A stretch of 64,000 bases of DNA from Fundicoccus culcitae (GTDB taxonomy: Bacteria; Bacillota; Bacilli; Lactobacillales; Aerococcaceae): positions 806,001 to 870,000 of the forward strand of contig NZ_CP102453.1 of NCBI RefSeq assembly GCF_024661895.1, written 5' to 3'. Position numbers and translations under genes: made by a program. Position 1 is the first letter of the stretch. Every line of letters starts with the position of its first letter. Positions 7,826 to 16,708 of the stretch are shown piece by piece. The notes below the pieces were generated by a model that was given only the letters and a program-made list of their open reading frames with translations, did no database searches and was not told the DNA's origin.

Positions 7826-10129
7826 ATGTTTTCAGAAAATAATCGTAAACAGCTTAAAAGAATTGCATCCCTGATTATTACAGCGATTGTTGTCTTATTA
7901 GTTGGTCAATCAGCTTTAACCAATGTTGGCTCACAGTCCAATGTTGTGAGTACAGGGGCCAATCAACCAGCTACCGATGAAATTAGTTGGGATTATGAAG
8001 CCGATGTTGTTGTTGTAGGTGCTGGGGCATCAGGGTTAACAGCCGCTTTAAAAGCTCTTGATGATGGGGCTTCCGTATTATTAGTAGAAGCTAACTTTGA
8101 TGTCGGTGGTCACGTGGCAGTCAGTGAAGGTCAATTCCACTCTGGCGGCGGAACAATTGATCAAGACAATTGGGGTATCGAAGATTCGGCTGACTTGTAT
8201 TACTATGATCACACCCGTGGTACATCGATAAACTCTCGGTACAATGATCCGGAATATACCCGTTCAATTGCTAACGCCATGGCAGAGACCTATGATTGGT
8301 TATTAGATAATGGTATTAAAACCTTAGATGTTGAACCTATGGTTCGTGCGTATTATCGTGATGGTGGTAATGATGGGGATAGTGTGGGACGGATGACCTA
8401 TGTGGATGCCTCTGATTGGGAAAATACTTATACCGGAACAGAAGCAGCGGGTATCGGAATTAGTCGCCCTATTGAACAAACGTTACGCCAAGAAGGCGCA
8501 CAATTCCTGCTTAACTACCACATGGACAAAATTTATCGTGATGGTATCTTTGAAGGCCAAGTTACCGGGATTCAAGCAAGCTATTCCCCTACAATCCTTC
8601 CTGGCGAAACTGAACCCTTACAAAGTTTAATGAGTGATGGCAATATTGAAGAGAACCGTGAAATTGTTAATATTAAAGCTAATAAAGCCGTTATTATTTG
8701 TACCGGCGGTTCGACAGGTAATGTTGAATTCCGTACAATGTTAGATCCTCGTTTAGGTGAATATATGGATGGTTTAGCCGGTATGCCATTCTCTGACCAA
8801 GATGCTTCCGGTGAGTATGCGGCTATGGAAATTGGAGCTGCTTTAGGTAGTTTAGGTAATTATACATCGGTTGTCGGAGCCAATATCACTGCCCCTCAAC
8901 GCTTTGGTACGCAATATGGTTACGGTCGAGGTTGGACTGAAGATAGTGTCATTTGGCCACTGGTACGAACCAATGGTATTGTGCCCGACTATAACAGTTT
9001 AGTGATTGTTAATATGGTGGGAGAACGGATTGGTAACGAAGATCAATATGCGATGGCCCAAATGGACACGGCACGTGAACCTTTCTTTGACCAAGCTTTA
9101 ACAGGAACATTTATTGACCTTGAAGGTGATGGAAATGCTGAAGCTTATGGCGGACCACTATGGGCTATCATGGACCAAGCTGCGGTTGACCGCAATGGTT
9201 GGGATATGGAGGCTGAAGGTGTATTAGATTATGCTGAAGGTTATGCCTTTAAAGCCGATACTTTAGAAGAGTTAGCGGACATGGTTGTTAACAAATACTA
9301 TGAAGATGTTGAAATGGATCCAGCGACACTCGTTGATACGATTACACGCTATAACGGTTTTGTTGATGCAGGTAACGATGAAGATTGGCAACGTGAAACA
9401 ACACTGGTTAACAAAATTGAAGAAGGTCCATTCTATGCACTATGGGCTACCCCATCAATGCATGACACATTAGCGGGTATTCGTGTGGATGGTAATATGC
9501 AGGTCGTTGACATTTATGGTCAAACCATTCCGAATTTATTTGCTGCCGGTGAAGCGAGTGGTGGTATGCGTGTTCACGGTCTTGGTCGGGTTATGACATC
9601 TGGTTATGTTGCTGGTCGTGCAGCTGCTTCCGTGGATGAAGAAGGCTTCGCTACCGCTGATACAGCCTTGAATGAAGCACATGCAGGTGCTGAAACCAAT
9701 CATTTAACTAAAACCAATAAAGCTGAATACTTCTCCTATCGTGGACTCAGCCAAGGAACGATGACCCATTCAGAAAAAATGGCTGAAATCGAAGCTTGGG
9801 AACAAGCTGATGACAGCGAAACTGACACGGAAGAAGCAGTAGAAGCGGATGATGTGAGCATGGATAATGTCTTTGAAGGTCAATCAAATGATGGCTTCGG
9901 TGGGCGTGTAAGAATTCAAATCACCGTTGATGGCGATCAAATCACGGATATCCAAATTCTTGAACAATCTGAAACGGTGGGGATTGGTGTTGAAGCCCTT
10001 GATGCGTTAGCTGAACAAGCCCTTGTTGCACAATCAGCTGAACTGGATGTCGTGTCAGGTGCAACGGTATCGTCCAATGCCTTTATGGAAGCATTACAAA
10101 ATGCTATGGAAACCGCTGGTTTACCATAA
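7826..10129 (+). CDS. Membrane-anchored FAD oxidoreductase with C-terminal covalent-FMN domain
   Basis: 767 residues from the ATG at 7826 (GGAG and AAAGG upstream; an in-frame GTG four codons earlier overlaps the ribosome site). Order: short basic N terminus and hydrophobic signal/anchor (~14-28), FAD Rossmann motif VVVVGAGASGLTAAL (~61-75), a long fumarate-reductase/succinate-dehydrogenase-like flavoprotein body, an acidic linker (~660-680), then an FMN_bind domain (~685-767) with SGATVSS near residue 744, the site flavinylated by ApbE transferases. The body lacks the HGGNRIGGNA-type fumarate site of the protein at 25.1-27.1 kb, so its electron acceptor is probably different. Relatives are surface enzymes fed by extracellular electron transfer (family knowledge); the substrate here is unknown. 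Confidence 0.85.
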   Translation: MFSENNRKQLKRIASLIITAIVVLLVGQSALTNVGSQSNVVSTGANQPATDEISWDYEADVVVVGAGASGLTAALKALDDGASVLLVEANFDVGGHVAVSEGQFHSGGGTIDQDNWGIEDSADLYYYDHTRGTSINSRYNDPEYTRSIANAMAETYDWLLDNGIKTLDVEPMVRAYYRDGGNDGDSVGRMTYVDASDWENTYTGTEAAGIGISRPIEQTLRQEGAQFLLNYHMDKIYRDGIFEGQVTGIQASYSPTILPGETEPLQSLMSDGNIEENREIVNIKANKAVIICTGGSTGNVEFRTMLDPRLGEYMDGLAGMPFSDQDASGEYAAMEIGAALGSLGNYTSVVGANITAPQRFGTQYGYGRGWTEDSVIWPLVRTNGIVPDYNSLVIVNMVGERIGNEDQYAMAQMDTAREPFFDQALTGTFIDLEGDGNAEAYGGPLWAIMDQAAVDRNGWDMEAEGVLDYAEGYAFKADTLEELADMVVNKYYEDVEMDPATLVDTITRYNGFVDAGNDEDWQRETTLVNKIEEGPFYALWATPSMHDTLAGIRVDGNMQVVDIYGQTIPNLFAAGEASGGMRVHGLGRVMTSGYVAGRAAASVDEEGFATADTALNEAHAGAETNHLTKTNKAEYFSYRGLSQGTMTHSEKMAEIEAWEQADDSETDTEEAVEADDVSMDNVFEGQSNDGFGGRVRIQITVDGDQITDIQILEQSETVGIGVEALDALAEQALVAQSAELDVVSGATVSSNAFMEALQNAMETAGLP

Positions 10130-10150
10130 ATAGTACAAACTCCTTGAGAC

Positions 10151-10174
10151 AAAAAGCCCCTAACGGGGCTTTTT
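10151..10174. terminator. Bidirectional terminator
   Basis: AAAAAGCCCC and GGGGCTTTTT flank a four-base loop, between the flavoprotein and the convergent VOC gene. A GGTATTTATT copy follows at 10185-10194. Confidence 0.85.
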
Positions 10175-10189
10175 GTTTTGCAGAGGTAT

Positions 10190-10600
10190 TTATTCGACGA
10201 TAAATTGCCATTCTAAGCCAAATTTGTCGATAAGGTAACCATAGCCAGGGCTAAATGAAGTCGAAGCAAAAGGTTCTTTGACGATAGCTTCTTGTGCAAG
10301 TTGGTCAAATATAGTTTGGGCCGTTTCAAAATCATTAAAGGCCAGCATCATAATGACCGCATGGTTGAAACGAGCGGGTGGGTCATCTGTAAATTCATCG
10401 TAGACATAAATCGTAAACAAATCATTGGTCAAACCAGCGTGCATAATTGAATTGGCAATGTCTTCGGGTACTTGGCCACCAAATTCTTGAGGAAAATCTT
10501 TGTAGTAAGCAATGTCAGCCTGTCCACCAAAAACCGCTTGGTAATGGTCTAAAGCTTCAGCCGCATTTCCATTGAACGTTAGCATCGGGACTAATTTCAT
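10190..10600 (-). CDS. VOC-superfamily (PhnB/glyoxalase-like) protein
   Basis: 136 residues, typical PhnB-like length. It starts MKLVPMLTFNGNAAEALDHY and ends in PGYGYLIDKFGLEWQF, the characteristic N- and C-terminal strands of PhnB-type VOC proteins. Metal-binding residues are not obvious and the reaction cannot be assigned. Monocistronic. Its stop lies within a copy of the dispersed GGTATTTATT motif. Confidence 0.85.
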   Translation of the reverse strand: MKLVPMLTFNGNAAEALDHYQAVFGGQADIAYYKDFPQEFGGQVPEDIANSIMHAGLTNDLFTIYVYDEFTDDPPARFNHAVIMMLAFNDFETAQTIFDQLAQEAIVKEPFASTSFSPGYGYLIDKFGLEWQFIVE

Positions 10601-10659
10601 GATCGCGCCTCCTCATAGATTGCTAAGTTCATTTTACACTGAATCCAATATTTTTTCTT

Positions 10660-11322
10660 CTAATTAAGCTTTTCATCAGCCATTTGGGCTGCCCCCGAAA
10701 CCGTTTGAGCAGCGAAAACATAGGCATCTTTTCTTGACATACCCAACGCAACAGCCCCATCTGCTAACGCTTCAATAAATAAATACACATAAGCCGGACC
10801 AGCCCCACTTACAGCCGTTACCGCATCCATTAAGTATTCTTCCACAACTTTAGCTTGTCCAAAAGAAGCAAAAATTGCTAATACTGCTTGTTGATCATCT
10901 TGCGATATTTGGTCATTTATACATAGGGCAGACATCCCTTGTCCAATCATCGCTGGCGAATTAGGCATGACACGGATAATTTTGGCATCTTCTGCTAAGC
11001 ATTTACTTAAGTCGTCAATTGTTTTTCCCGCAGCAATGGAAACGATAATTTTTTCCTTGTTTACATCATTTTTTACGCGGGTTAACACATCGGCAACCAT
11101 AGTTGGTTTAACCGCTAAGATAATCATATTCGCCTGTTGGACAACTTCATTTTCACTGGTTGCCGTTTGAATTCCTAAACTATTTTTGACCTTTTCTAAA
11201 GCCGGGTGATAACTATCATAAGCAATAATCTCTTTTTCTGAAACCAAATCTGCAGTTAAAATACCTTTAATGATAGCTTGTCCCATATTACCTGTTCCAA
11301 TAAAACCTATTTTCCCTTGCAT
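10660..11322 (-). pseudogene. Truncated pyrroline-5-carboxylate reductase (second proC)
   Basis: About 220 residues, clearly ProC: NADP-binding KIGFIGTGNMGQAI, IIRVMPNSPAMIGQGMSALC and AVSGAGPAYVYLFIEALADGAVALG. It stops at AAQTVSGAAQMADEKLN, whereas the intact paralogue at 19.97-20.77 kb continues for about 50 residues with the HPGELKDMVTSPAGSTIEG block and final helices. That missing block completes the dimer and active site in known ProC structures, so the copy is probably non-functional. The start is the second of two ATGs after AGAAGGG. Sequencing error could also explain the truncation, but no continuation is seen after the stop. Confidence 0.7.
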
Positions 11323-11357
11323 CATTACCCTTCTTTCTTTCAAAATGTGTCTTTATA

Positions 11358-11897
11358 CTATACTTGGATGATTAATGGTTGATGGTTGGTGTCATTTAAA
11401 AAATCCTCGATAATTTGTGTTGTTTTAACTTTCATATAGCCCGTCGTTGTTCCATCACTGCAACCATACCACTCTTGCGAAAGCACAGCTTGATCAAAAA
11501 CAATCTTTATCTGCTTGTCTTGATCCAACAAAGCACTGAATACCGTAGCAGCCCCAATCTTAGTTCCTAACATTTCCTCCATTAATACTTCTGGGGCAAA
11601 AGAAACTCTAGGAATACCTAAAGCGTGGCTAAAGTCTTTCGATGAAAAAGTTTTATCCCCCTTTGTAACAAACAAATAAAATTTGGTTTGTTGTCGATTA
11701 CATAAAAAGAGTGTTTTCACCATTTCCATCTCTAATTTTTGGTTGATAATCACACAATCTTCCATCGTAATCGCTTCGTCTGTCTCTACGCGCGAAAATG
11801 CTATTTTTAACTTCGCTAATGTTTGATAGGTTTTTTCTTGCAAAACACTTGAAAAGACTTGAGGTGCTGATTGAAAGATGTTACTTACATAGAACAT
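11358..11897 (-). CDS. YbaK/ProX-type prolyl-tRNA editing (deacylase) protein
   Basis: 179 residues from the ATG at 11897, nine bases after AAGGA; an earlier ATG directly abuts the ribosome site. The pattern KTLFLCNRQQTKFYLFVTKG, then SFAPEVLMEEMLGTKIGAATVF, is that of free-standing ProXp/PrdX editing domains, which hydrolyse Ala- or Cys-tRNA(Pro). It sits beside the truncated proC, only 35 bp away. Both have proline links, though this may be coincidence. Confidence 0.75.
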   Translation of the reverse strand: MFYVSNIFQSAPQVFSSVLQEKTYQTLAKLKIAFSRVETDEAITMEDCVIINQKLEMEMVKTLFLCNRQQTKFYLFVTKGDKTFSSKDFSHALGIPRVSFAPEVLMEEMLGTKIGAATVFSALLDQDKQIKIVFDQAVLSQEWYGCSDGTTTGYMKVKTTQIIEDFLNDTNHQPLIIQV

Positions 11898-12016
11898 GAT
11901 ATTCATTCCTTTTATTGAAAATTTACCTGCCTCATTGTATCATTAAAATAAATATCTTTAAAACGAATGTTTATCATCTTTAACATGACAAAATCAGATA
12001 CAAAGGAAGGCTTTTT

Positions 12017-12901
12017 ATGGATATGAATTTACAAAAATATGTGGCTTTGGTTAAGACGGTTGAATTAGGAAGCTTTACGCAAGCGGCAGATGTTTTAAAC
12101 TATTCCCAATCAGGTATTAGTCGTATGATTAACGACTTGGAAAAAGAAGCTGGTTTAATCCTGTTAGAACGGAATCGTGCAGGTTTGCGGCTAACATCTG
12201 AAGGCTTAAGCATCTACCCACACATAAAAAAATTAACCGAAGATTATGAGCTGTTAGAAAATCAAATTAACGCATTGAATGGTTTAGAAGACGGGTTGAT
12301 AAGCATCGGAACTTTTTCAAGCGTTGCCACCCATTGGTTGCCAACCATCATAAAAAACTTTCAGCAAGACTATCCTAAAATTGAGTTTGAACTATTATTA
12401 GGCGATTATTCTGAAATTGAGAAGTGGATAATTGAAGGTCGTGTCGACTTTGGTTTTGTCCGTTTACCTACAGTAACGCAAATGGAAACAGAATTTTTAG
12501 CGAATGATGATCATATGATGATACTCCCCAGCAATCATCGGCTGGCAAATAGTAAATATCCCTATTTCCCGATGAAGGAATTAGCCACAGAGGTATTTAT
12601 TTTATTAGAAAAAGACGGTGATTCCGATGTTCTCGATCAATTCGCGCAGATGGGTGTACAACCTAATATACGTTTTCGAACATGGGATGATTATGCCGTT
12701 ATGGCTATGGTTGAAAGTGGTTTAGGTATTAGTCTGTTGCCTCGCCTTATTTTACAGCGCATCCCATACCAAGTAGTCATAAAACCATTAGAAAAGCCAA
12801 TCCTCCGTAAAATCGGATTGGCCTATAAGAATAAAAACCGCTTAACCCTAGCGAGCAAAACCTTTTTCAACTATATCGATGTCGCGTCTTTACATCCTTG
12901 A
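12017..12901 (+). CDS. LysR-family transcriptional regulator
   Basis: 294 residues. The N-terminal winged helix shows LQKYVALVKTVELGSFTQAADVLNYSQSGISRMINDLE; the substrate-binding domain starts near residue 90 (GLISIGTFSSVATHWLPTII). Start ATG six bases after AAGGAAGG. It diverges from the ProX-like gene and precedes ilvE. The target is not evident. Two dispersed-motif copies fall here, one inside the gene (12592) and one just after the stop (12907). Confidence 0.88.
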   Translation: MDMNLQKYVALVKTVELGSFTQAADVLNYSQSGISRMINDLEKEAGLILLERNRAGLRLTSEGLSIYPHIKKLTEDYELLENQINALNGLEDGLISIGTFSSVATHWLPTIIKNFQQDYPKIEFELLLGDYSEIEKWIIEGRVDFGFVRLPTVTQMETEFLANDDHMMILPSNHRLANSKYPYFPMKELATEVFILLEKDGDSDVLDQFAQMGVQPNIRFRTWDDYAVMAMVESGLGISLLPRLILQRIPYQVVIKPLEKPILRKIGLAYKNKNRLTLASKTFFNYIDVASLHP

Positions 12902-13022
12902 TAAAAAATAAATATCTCTGGATTAGCCGTTTGGATTATGAGGATTTTTTAATTTTTTTCTGGTGGTTTTTTAATTTTTGGAGTAAAATAAGTGCATGAT
13001 TTTATACCGAAAGGATGATACG

Positions 13023-14057
13023 ATGACACAAGTGACGCCAGAAACCATTAAATGGGATGATTTAGATTTTGGATATATCGATACCGGCAAAAAATACCGT
13101 GCCTATTATAAAGATGGGAAATGGTCTAAAGGACAAATTGAAACCAATAAAGATATAACCATCTCTGAAGCTTCTACTGCCCTTCATTATGGCCAACAAG
13201 CATTCGAAGGTTTAAAAGCATATAAAACCAAAACGGGTGACATCCAATTATTCCGACCAGAACTTAATGCACGACGAATGATTGATTCAGCAAATAAATT
13301 ATTAATGCCCGCTTACCCTGAAGAAGATTTTGTTGAAGCAATACATGAAGTAGTTAAAGCCAATGCCGCATGGGTCCCACCTTACGGAAGTGGCGCGACC
13401 CTTTATATTAGACCACTATTAATTGGGATAGGTGATATTGTCGGCGTCCAACCTGCTAAAGAGTATTTATTTTCTATTTTTGTGACGCCTGTCGGTCTTT
13501 ATTTCAAAGGCGGCTTGAAACCCTCTAAGTTTGTCGTGAGTGACTACGATCGAGCAGCCCCATTAGGAACTGGCGCTAATAAAGTTGGAGGTAATTATGC
13601 AAGTAGCTATCAACCGGGTAAGTTAGCCAAAGACCAAGGCTATAGTGACGCTATTTACCTTGATCCAACTACGCATACAAAAATTGAAGAAGTTGGGTCA
13701 GCTAATTTCTATGGCATTAAAAACAATACTTTTATCACACCTAAATCACCTTCCATTCTGCCGAGCATTACTAAACGATCACTATTATGGTTAGCCGAGA
13801 ATCGTTTAGGTATGGCAGTGGAAGAAGGCGATATTTATTTAGATGATCTAAAACACTTTAGTGAAGCGGGTGCCATGGGAACGGCTGCTGTCATTTCACC
13901 AATTGCTTCAATTACCCATCAAGACCGTGAATACAAATTCCATTCTGAAACTGAGCCGGGTCCAGTGACGAAAAAACTCTATGACGAATTAACGGGGATT
14001 CAATTTGGAACGGTTGAAGCACCTGAAGGTTGGATTCAGGTGGTGAAAGTTGATTAA
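13023..14057 (+). CDS. ilvE: Branched-chain amino-acid aminotransferase
   Basis: 344 residues from the ATG at 13023 (AAAGGATG upstream; a longer in-frame start at 12996 has none). PLP fold type IV with EASTALHYGQQAFEGLKAY, PLLIGIGDIVGVQP, the PLP-lysine region GANKVGGNYASS, and EEVGSANFYGI. It transaminates Leu, Ile and Val with 2-oxoglutarate. It stands alone with its own terminator; no T-box leader was found in the short 120-bp upstream region. Confidence 0.93.
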   Translation: MTQVTPETIKWDDLDFGYIDTGKKYRAYYKDGKWSKGQIETNKDITISEASTALHYGQQAFEGLKAYKTKTGDIQLFRPELNARRMIDSANKLLMPAYPEEDFVEAIHEVVKANAAWVPPYGSGATLYIRPLLIGIGDIVGVQPAKEYLFSIFVTPVGLYFKGGLKPSKFVVSDYDRAAPLGTGANKVGGNYASSYQPGKLAKDQGYSDAIYLDPTTHTKIEEVGSANFYGIKNNTFITPKSPSILPSITKRSLLWLAENRLGMAVEEGDIYLDDLKHFSEAGAMGTAAVISPIASITHQDREYKFHSETEPGPVTKKLYDELTGIQFGTVEAPEGWIQVVKVD

Positions 14058-14066
14058 TTAAGGGCA

Positions 14067-14100
14067 AAATCCGAATGCATTAATACATTCGGATTTTTTT
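14067..14100 (+). terminator. ilvE terminator overlapping the convergent gene's last codons
   Basis: AAATCCGAATG pairs with CATTCGGATTT around an 8-nt loop, followed by T residues. The right arm encodes the last residues (K-K-I-R-M-Y) of the convergent alpha/beta hydrolase, whose stop is in the loop. Confidence 0.85.
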
Positions 14101-14988
14101 ATTTTCAATAAATTCCTTGACGGTCGATTCAACGTCTGCTTCATGGCCAACTAATAAATGCCCCCCTGTTTCAAAGATTTTTGTGGTTAAGTCTGGATAC
14201 CGATGAAGTGATTGAGCAACTGCCTCGTAGGATGCAACTTTATCGTCTTTTGCATGAATGATTAAAACTGGGACTTGTAGTGATTCAATCGGATATTGGT
14301 CGAAGCGATCGAGCATATCTGGGTTGGTGATAGAGGCATCAATATCAGCCCCAACTCGTCTTTGATCGAGAGGCAACATCCAGTTAATGGTATTAGGATC
14401 CATGCCCATAATTGGCTCAAACATCGGTGACAGCAACCACATTAAATAATCATTGTTTAGAAATGAGGGTGGTCCAAGCCGAGCTGATTTTTCAGTCGGT
14501 TTTTCCGCTGCGGGTGAAGCCGAACTGTAAAGAATAACCGTTTTAACACGTTCGGGATAATCCAACGCTAGTCTTAAAGCAGGCGTTCCACCGGCGGATG
14601 TCCCAATGATATTTATTTGAGGGATTTCCAGATAATCGAGGAGTTCAATGATCGCTTCCGCTTGGTCGTGCGGGCTACCATCGTTTTTAACATCGCTAGC
14701 AAGATAACCAAACCGACTGGGAGCAATTATACGGAAATCCTTACTGAAATTTTCGACATTGTTGTACGCTTGGTCGTAACCACCATATAAACCATGCAGC
14801 GATAAAATCACTTCGGCATTTTCGCGTTTGTTATCAATAAAGGTCATTTTCCCATAACTTAATTCCGCCGTTTGAACCGGCATAGCATCAAGCTCCGCTT
14901 GAATTGTTTGGCGCGCATTGCGCATCCGAAAATATTGAACGAAGAGATATAACACAATTAATCCGATGACGATTTTGCTCCACTTCAT
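14080..14988 (-). CDS. Membrane-anchored alpha/beta hydrolase
   Basis: 302 residues: N-terminal membrane anchor (residues ~4-20, IVIGLIVLYLFVQYF), then an alpha/beta-hydrolase fold with oxyanion-region LSLHGLYGG, nucleophile elbow GTSAGG near residue 135, acid in LIIHAKDDKVA and the final catalytic His in GGHLLVGHE. Substrate unknown; likely an esterase or lipase acting at the outer membrane face. It is 7 bp behind the TetR gene and shares its operon, so the TetR protein probably controls it. Confidence 0.8.
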   Translation of the reverse strand: MKWSKIVIGLIVLYLFVQYFRMRNARQTIQAELDAMPVQTAELSYGKMTFIDNKRENAEVILSLHGLYGGYDQAYNNVENFSKDFRIIAPSRFGYLASDVKNDGSPHDQAEAIIELLDYLEIPQINIIGTSAGGTPALRLALDYPERVKTVILYSSASPAAEKPTEKSARLGPPSFLNNDYLMWLLSPMFEPIMGMDPNTINWMLPLDQRRVGADIDASITNPDMLDRFDQYPIESLQVPVLIIHAKDDKVASYEAVAQSLHRYPDLTTKIFETGGHLLVGHEADVESTVKEFIENKKIRMY

Positions 14989-14995
14989 CTTGTCA

Positions 14996-15613
14996 CTACC
15001 CTTCCTTATTACTATATAGCTGGCAAAATTCTATTATGACTTGCTTTAATGCTTCTTTCCCCTCTTCAATCGACTCTGTCCGTTGCTCATATTTTTGAAT
15101 CAAAAAGTAGATGGGTGCGTAAAATTTTATGGCTAATAAGTGTGGTTCCGTCTTTTTAAATGCCCCTTGCTCAACTAATTCAGCAAAAACCTTCTCCTCA
15201 TAGTCAATCGCCCCATCAATAAATATCTCCTCATACATTTGATTTAATTCCTTATTATGGTAGCGTTCAATCAATAATATCTTCCTAAAATTGGCTGCAA
15301 CCTCATCCGTCAAATAAAATTCAAATAAATTTTCAGCTATCTCGATAATTTTTTGCGTTGTTGCACTTTGATAAGCAAAAGCTGGTCGGGTCGAATCGGG
15401 CATGTGTAATTGATCATGCACTTCATGCATCCTGTGATAAAACAAATCTTTACAGGAAGTAAATATCTCCTGCTTATTTTTGAAATGCTTGTACAACGAC
15501 GGCGCTTTAATGTTGACCTTATCAGCAATTTCTTTCACCGTCACTGTTTGATAGCCTTTCTCTGCAAAAAGTTGTAAAGCAGCATAGGTAATGCGTTCTT
15601 TAGTGGATTCCAT
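14996..15613 (-). CDS. TetR/AcrR-family regulator
   Basis: 205 residues from the ATG at 15613 (AAGGAG upstream; an earlier in-frame start overlaps an operator). The DNA-binding head reads RITYAALQLFAEKGYQTVTVKEIADKVNIKAPSLYKHFKNK; the C-terminal ligand domain is long and helical. First gene of an operon with an alpha/beta hydrolase; autoregulated through the paired palindromes at 15629-15674. Confidence 0.88.
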   Translation of the reverse strand: MESTKERITYAALQLFAEKGYQTVTVKEIADKVNIKAPSLYKHFKNKQEIFTSCKDLFYHRMHEVHDQLHMPDSTRPAFAYQSATTQKIIEIAENLFEFYLTDEVAANFRKILLIERYHNKELNQMYEEIFIDGAIDYEEKVFAELVEQGAFKKTEPHLLAIKFYAPIYFLIQKYEQRTESIEEGKEALKQVIIEFCQLYSNKEG

Positions 15614-15628
15614 TTTATCTCCTTTATG

Positions 15629-15674
15629 GCTAATGGTTGTTAGCAAACTTTATTATAGGCTAATGTTTGTTAGC
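15629..15674 (-). promoter_or_regulatory. Twin TetR operators within the operon promoter
   Basis: Two 16-bp near-identical palindromes with arms GCTAA and TTAGC occur at 15629-15644 and 15659-15674, 30 bp centre to centre. The upstream one occupies the spacer of TTGCAA (15680-15675) - 17 bp - TATAAT (15657-15652). The other lies close to the transcription start. This is classic TetR-type repressor architecture. Confidence 0.8.
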
Positions 15675-15680
15675 TTGCAA
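15652..15680 (-). promoter_or_regulatory. Promoter of the TetR-hydrolase operon
   Basis: TTGCAA and TATAAT separated by 17 bp on the minus strand; the spacer is almost exactly one operator. Confidence 0.72.
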
Positions 15681-15767
15681 GGAAGATGATTATTTTTGGT
15701 GGGGAATGACTGCTTTGTCCGCTAAATCAAGGTTAGTTTGGTAAGTTTGGCGAAGTTCATACACCAA

Positions 15768-15849
15768 CTCGCCATCAATCATATTAGGTGGCGATGCCTA
15801 TGTACCGCCTCGCCATCAATCAGATTTGGTGGCGACGCCTATGTTCTTC
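15768..15849. repeat. Palindromic tandem repeat family A, two 41-bp units
   Basis: Units start at 15768 and 15809. Each has the palindrome TCGCCATC-N10-GRTGGCGA plus a linker of about 15 bp. The same family recurs at 18883-19016. The array ends where the 314-bp element begins. 15675-15767 holds nothing I recognise. Confidence 0.8.
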
Positions 15850-15854
15850 TTCGC

Positions 15855-16168
15855 GTAAGTGGGAAGTGAGCGAACGTTAAATAAAGCTAATCGGTCACCA
15901 AGCACCTGATTTCGTGACCGAATAGCCTAATTTGTAGTTTATTTATGGTCATACATTTCCCGCTTAGGTTCACGCACACAACAAACGCTTCAATATGTGT
16001 GCGCCAACCATCGCGCTCACAACAAGCGCCCCAATATGTGTGCGCCCAGGGTCGCGCTCACAAAAAGCGCCCCAATATGTGTGCGCCAACCATCGCGCTC
16101 ACAACAACTGCACGAATATGTGTGCGCCCACGTAAGTGAGAAATGACGGTTATTCACTTCCCACTTAC
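15855..16168 (+). repeat. 314-bp composite palindromic element, copy 1
   Basis: It is bounded by perfect 15-bp terminal inverted repeats, GTAAGTGGGAAGTGA and TCACTTCCCACTTAC. Inside, left to right: a long imperfect stem-loop (AAATAAAGCTAATCGGTCAC opposite GTGACCG..TTTATTTATGG), a degenerate inner end CATTTCCCGCTTAG, four 41-bp repeats containing GCGCTCACA..TGTGTGCGC (AATATGTGTGCGCC at 15992, 16033, 16074, 16115), and a closing hairpin beginning GTAAGTGAGAAATGA. A second, inverted copy is at 43869-44183. No clear target duplication flanks it. A 64-codon open frame crosses the repeats but lacks a ribosome site and is explained by the repeat structure. Confidence 0.8.
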
Positions 16169-16189
16169 GGCGGGGGAGTCACGAGTGAA
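16169..16189. repeat. Left remnant of repeat family B, split by IS66
   Basis: GGCGGGGGAGTCACGAGTGAA is the end of a 41-bp unit of the array that resumes at 18443. The last eight bases (16182-16189, CGAGTGAA) are the IS66 target duplication. Confidence 0.8.
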
Positions 16190-16274
16190 GTAAGCGCCCA
16201 ATAGTGAGGTATCTTCTTAAATTTACTCCGATTTAGTATGATTAATTCATCAAACAAAAGGAGTGACAATAATA

Positions 16275-16619
16275 ATGATTGATTTTACAATTCCTGAAAC
16301 ACTTTATCTAATGCCTCGTGATTCGCCAGCTAACCAAGATCGCCAACGTCTATGCACTTTGATTCAATCTAGTTCTGCTTTTAAACCTGATCATACCGCA
16401 GCCTATCTTTTTTGTAATTCTCGAAGAAACATTCTGCGAATCATCTATTGGGATGGTTTTAGATTTACTGACTTAGTTTATCGATTGGAACGAGGGGGAT
16501 TCGTTTGGCCATACACCGAACCGAAATTTATGGAAATTTCTCTTCAACAATTAGAACGTCTTTTACGAGGTGATACCTTGAACCCGCCTTTAGAAACCTC
16601 TTATATTTTCAATAAATAA
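16275..16619 (+). CDS. tnpB: IS66 accessory protein TnpB
   Basis: 114 residues from the ATG at 16275 (AAAAGGAG upstream). It matches IS66 Orf2/TnpB: LIQSSSAFKPDHTAAYLFCNSRRNILRIIYWDGFRF, followed by RLERGGFVWP. The protein is needed for IS66 transposition but its molecular role is unknown. It lies 90 bp ahead of the transposase gene. Confidence 0.93.
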   Translation: MIDFTIPETLYLMPRDSPANQDRQRLCTLIQSSSAFKPDHTAAYLFCNSRRNILRIIYWDGFRFTDLVYRLERGGFVWPYTEPKFMEISLQQLERLLRGDTLNPPLETSYIFNK

Positions 16620-16708
16620 TCGATATATTTTAGTGAATAATCGCTAAATTTACTAGTAAATATATTCGGTATATGGTATAATGAGCCTAACGAAAAGAGG
16701 TGATAGAC

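Noticed and set aside
12902-13022. T-box or other leader ahead of ilvE
   Set aside because: The region is only about 120 bp and contains no T-box motif or long stem; only AT-rich DNA and one dispersed-motif copy.
15945-16139. 64-residue protein gene, with a homologous one at 43898-44092
   Set aside because: Both frames just cross the same 41-bp repeats of the 314/315-bp element. They lack ribosome sites, and the resemblance follows from the DNA repeat.
16190-16214. IS66 ends as the source of the 314-bp element ends
   Set aside because: Only the first few bases (GTAAG) agree, and the target duplication belongs to the IS alone; kept only as an open idea in the findings.
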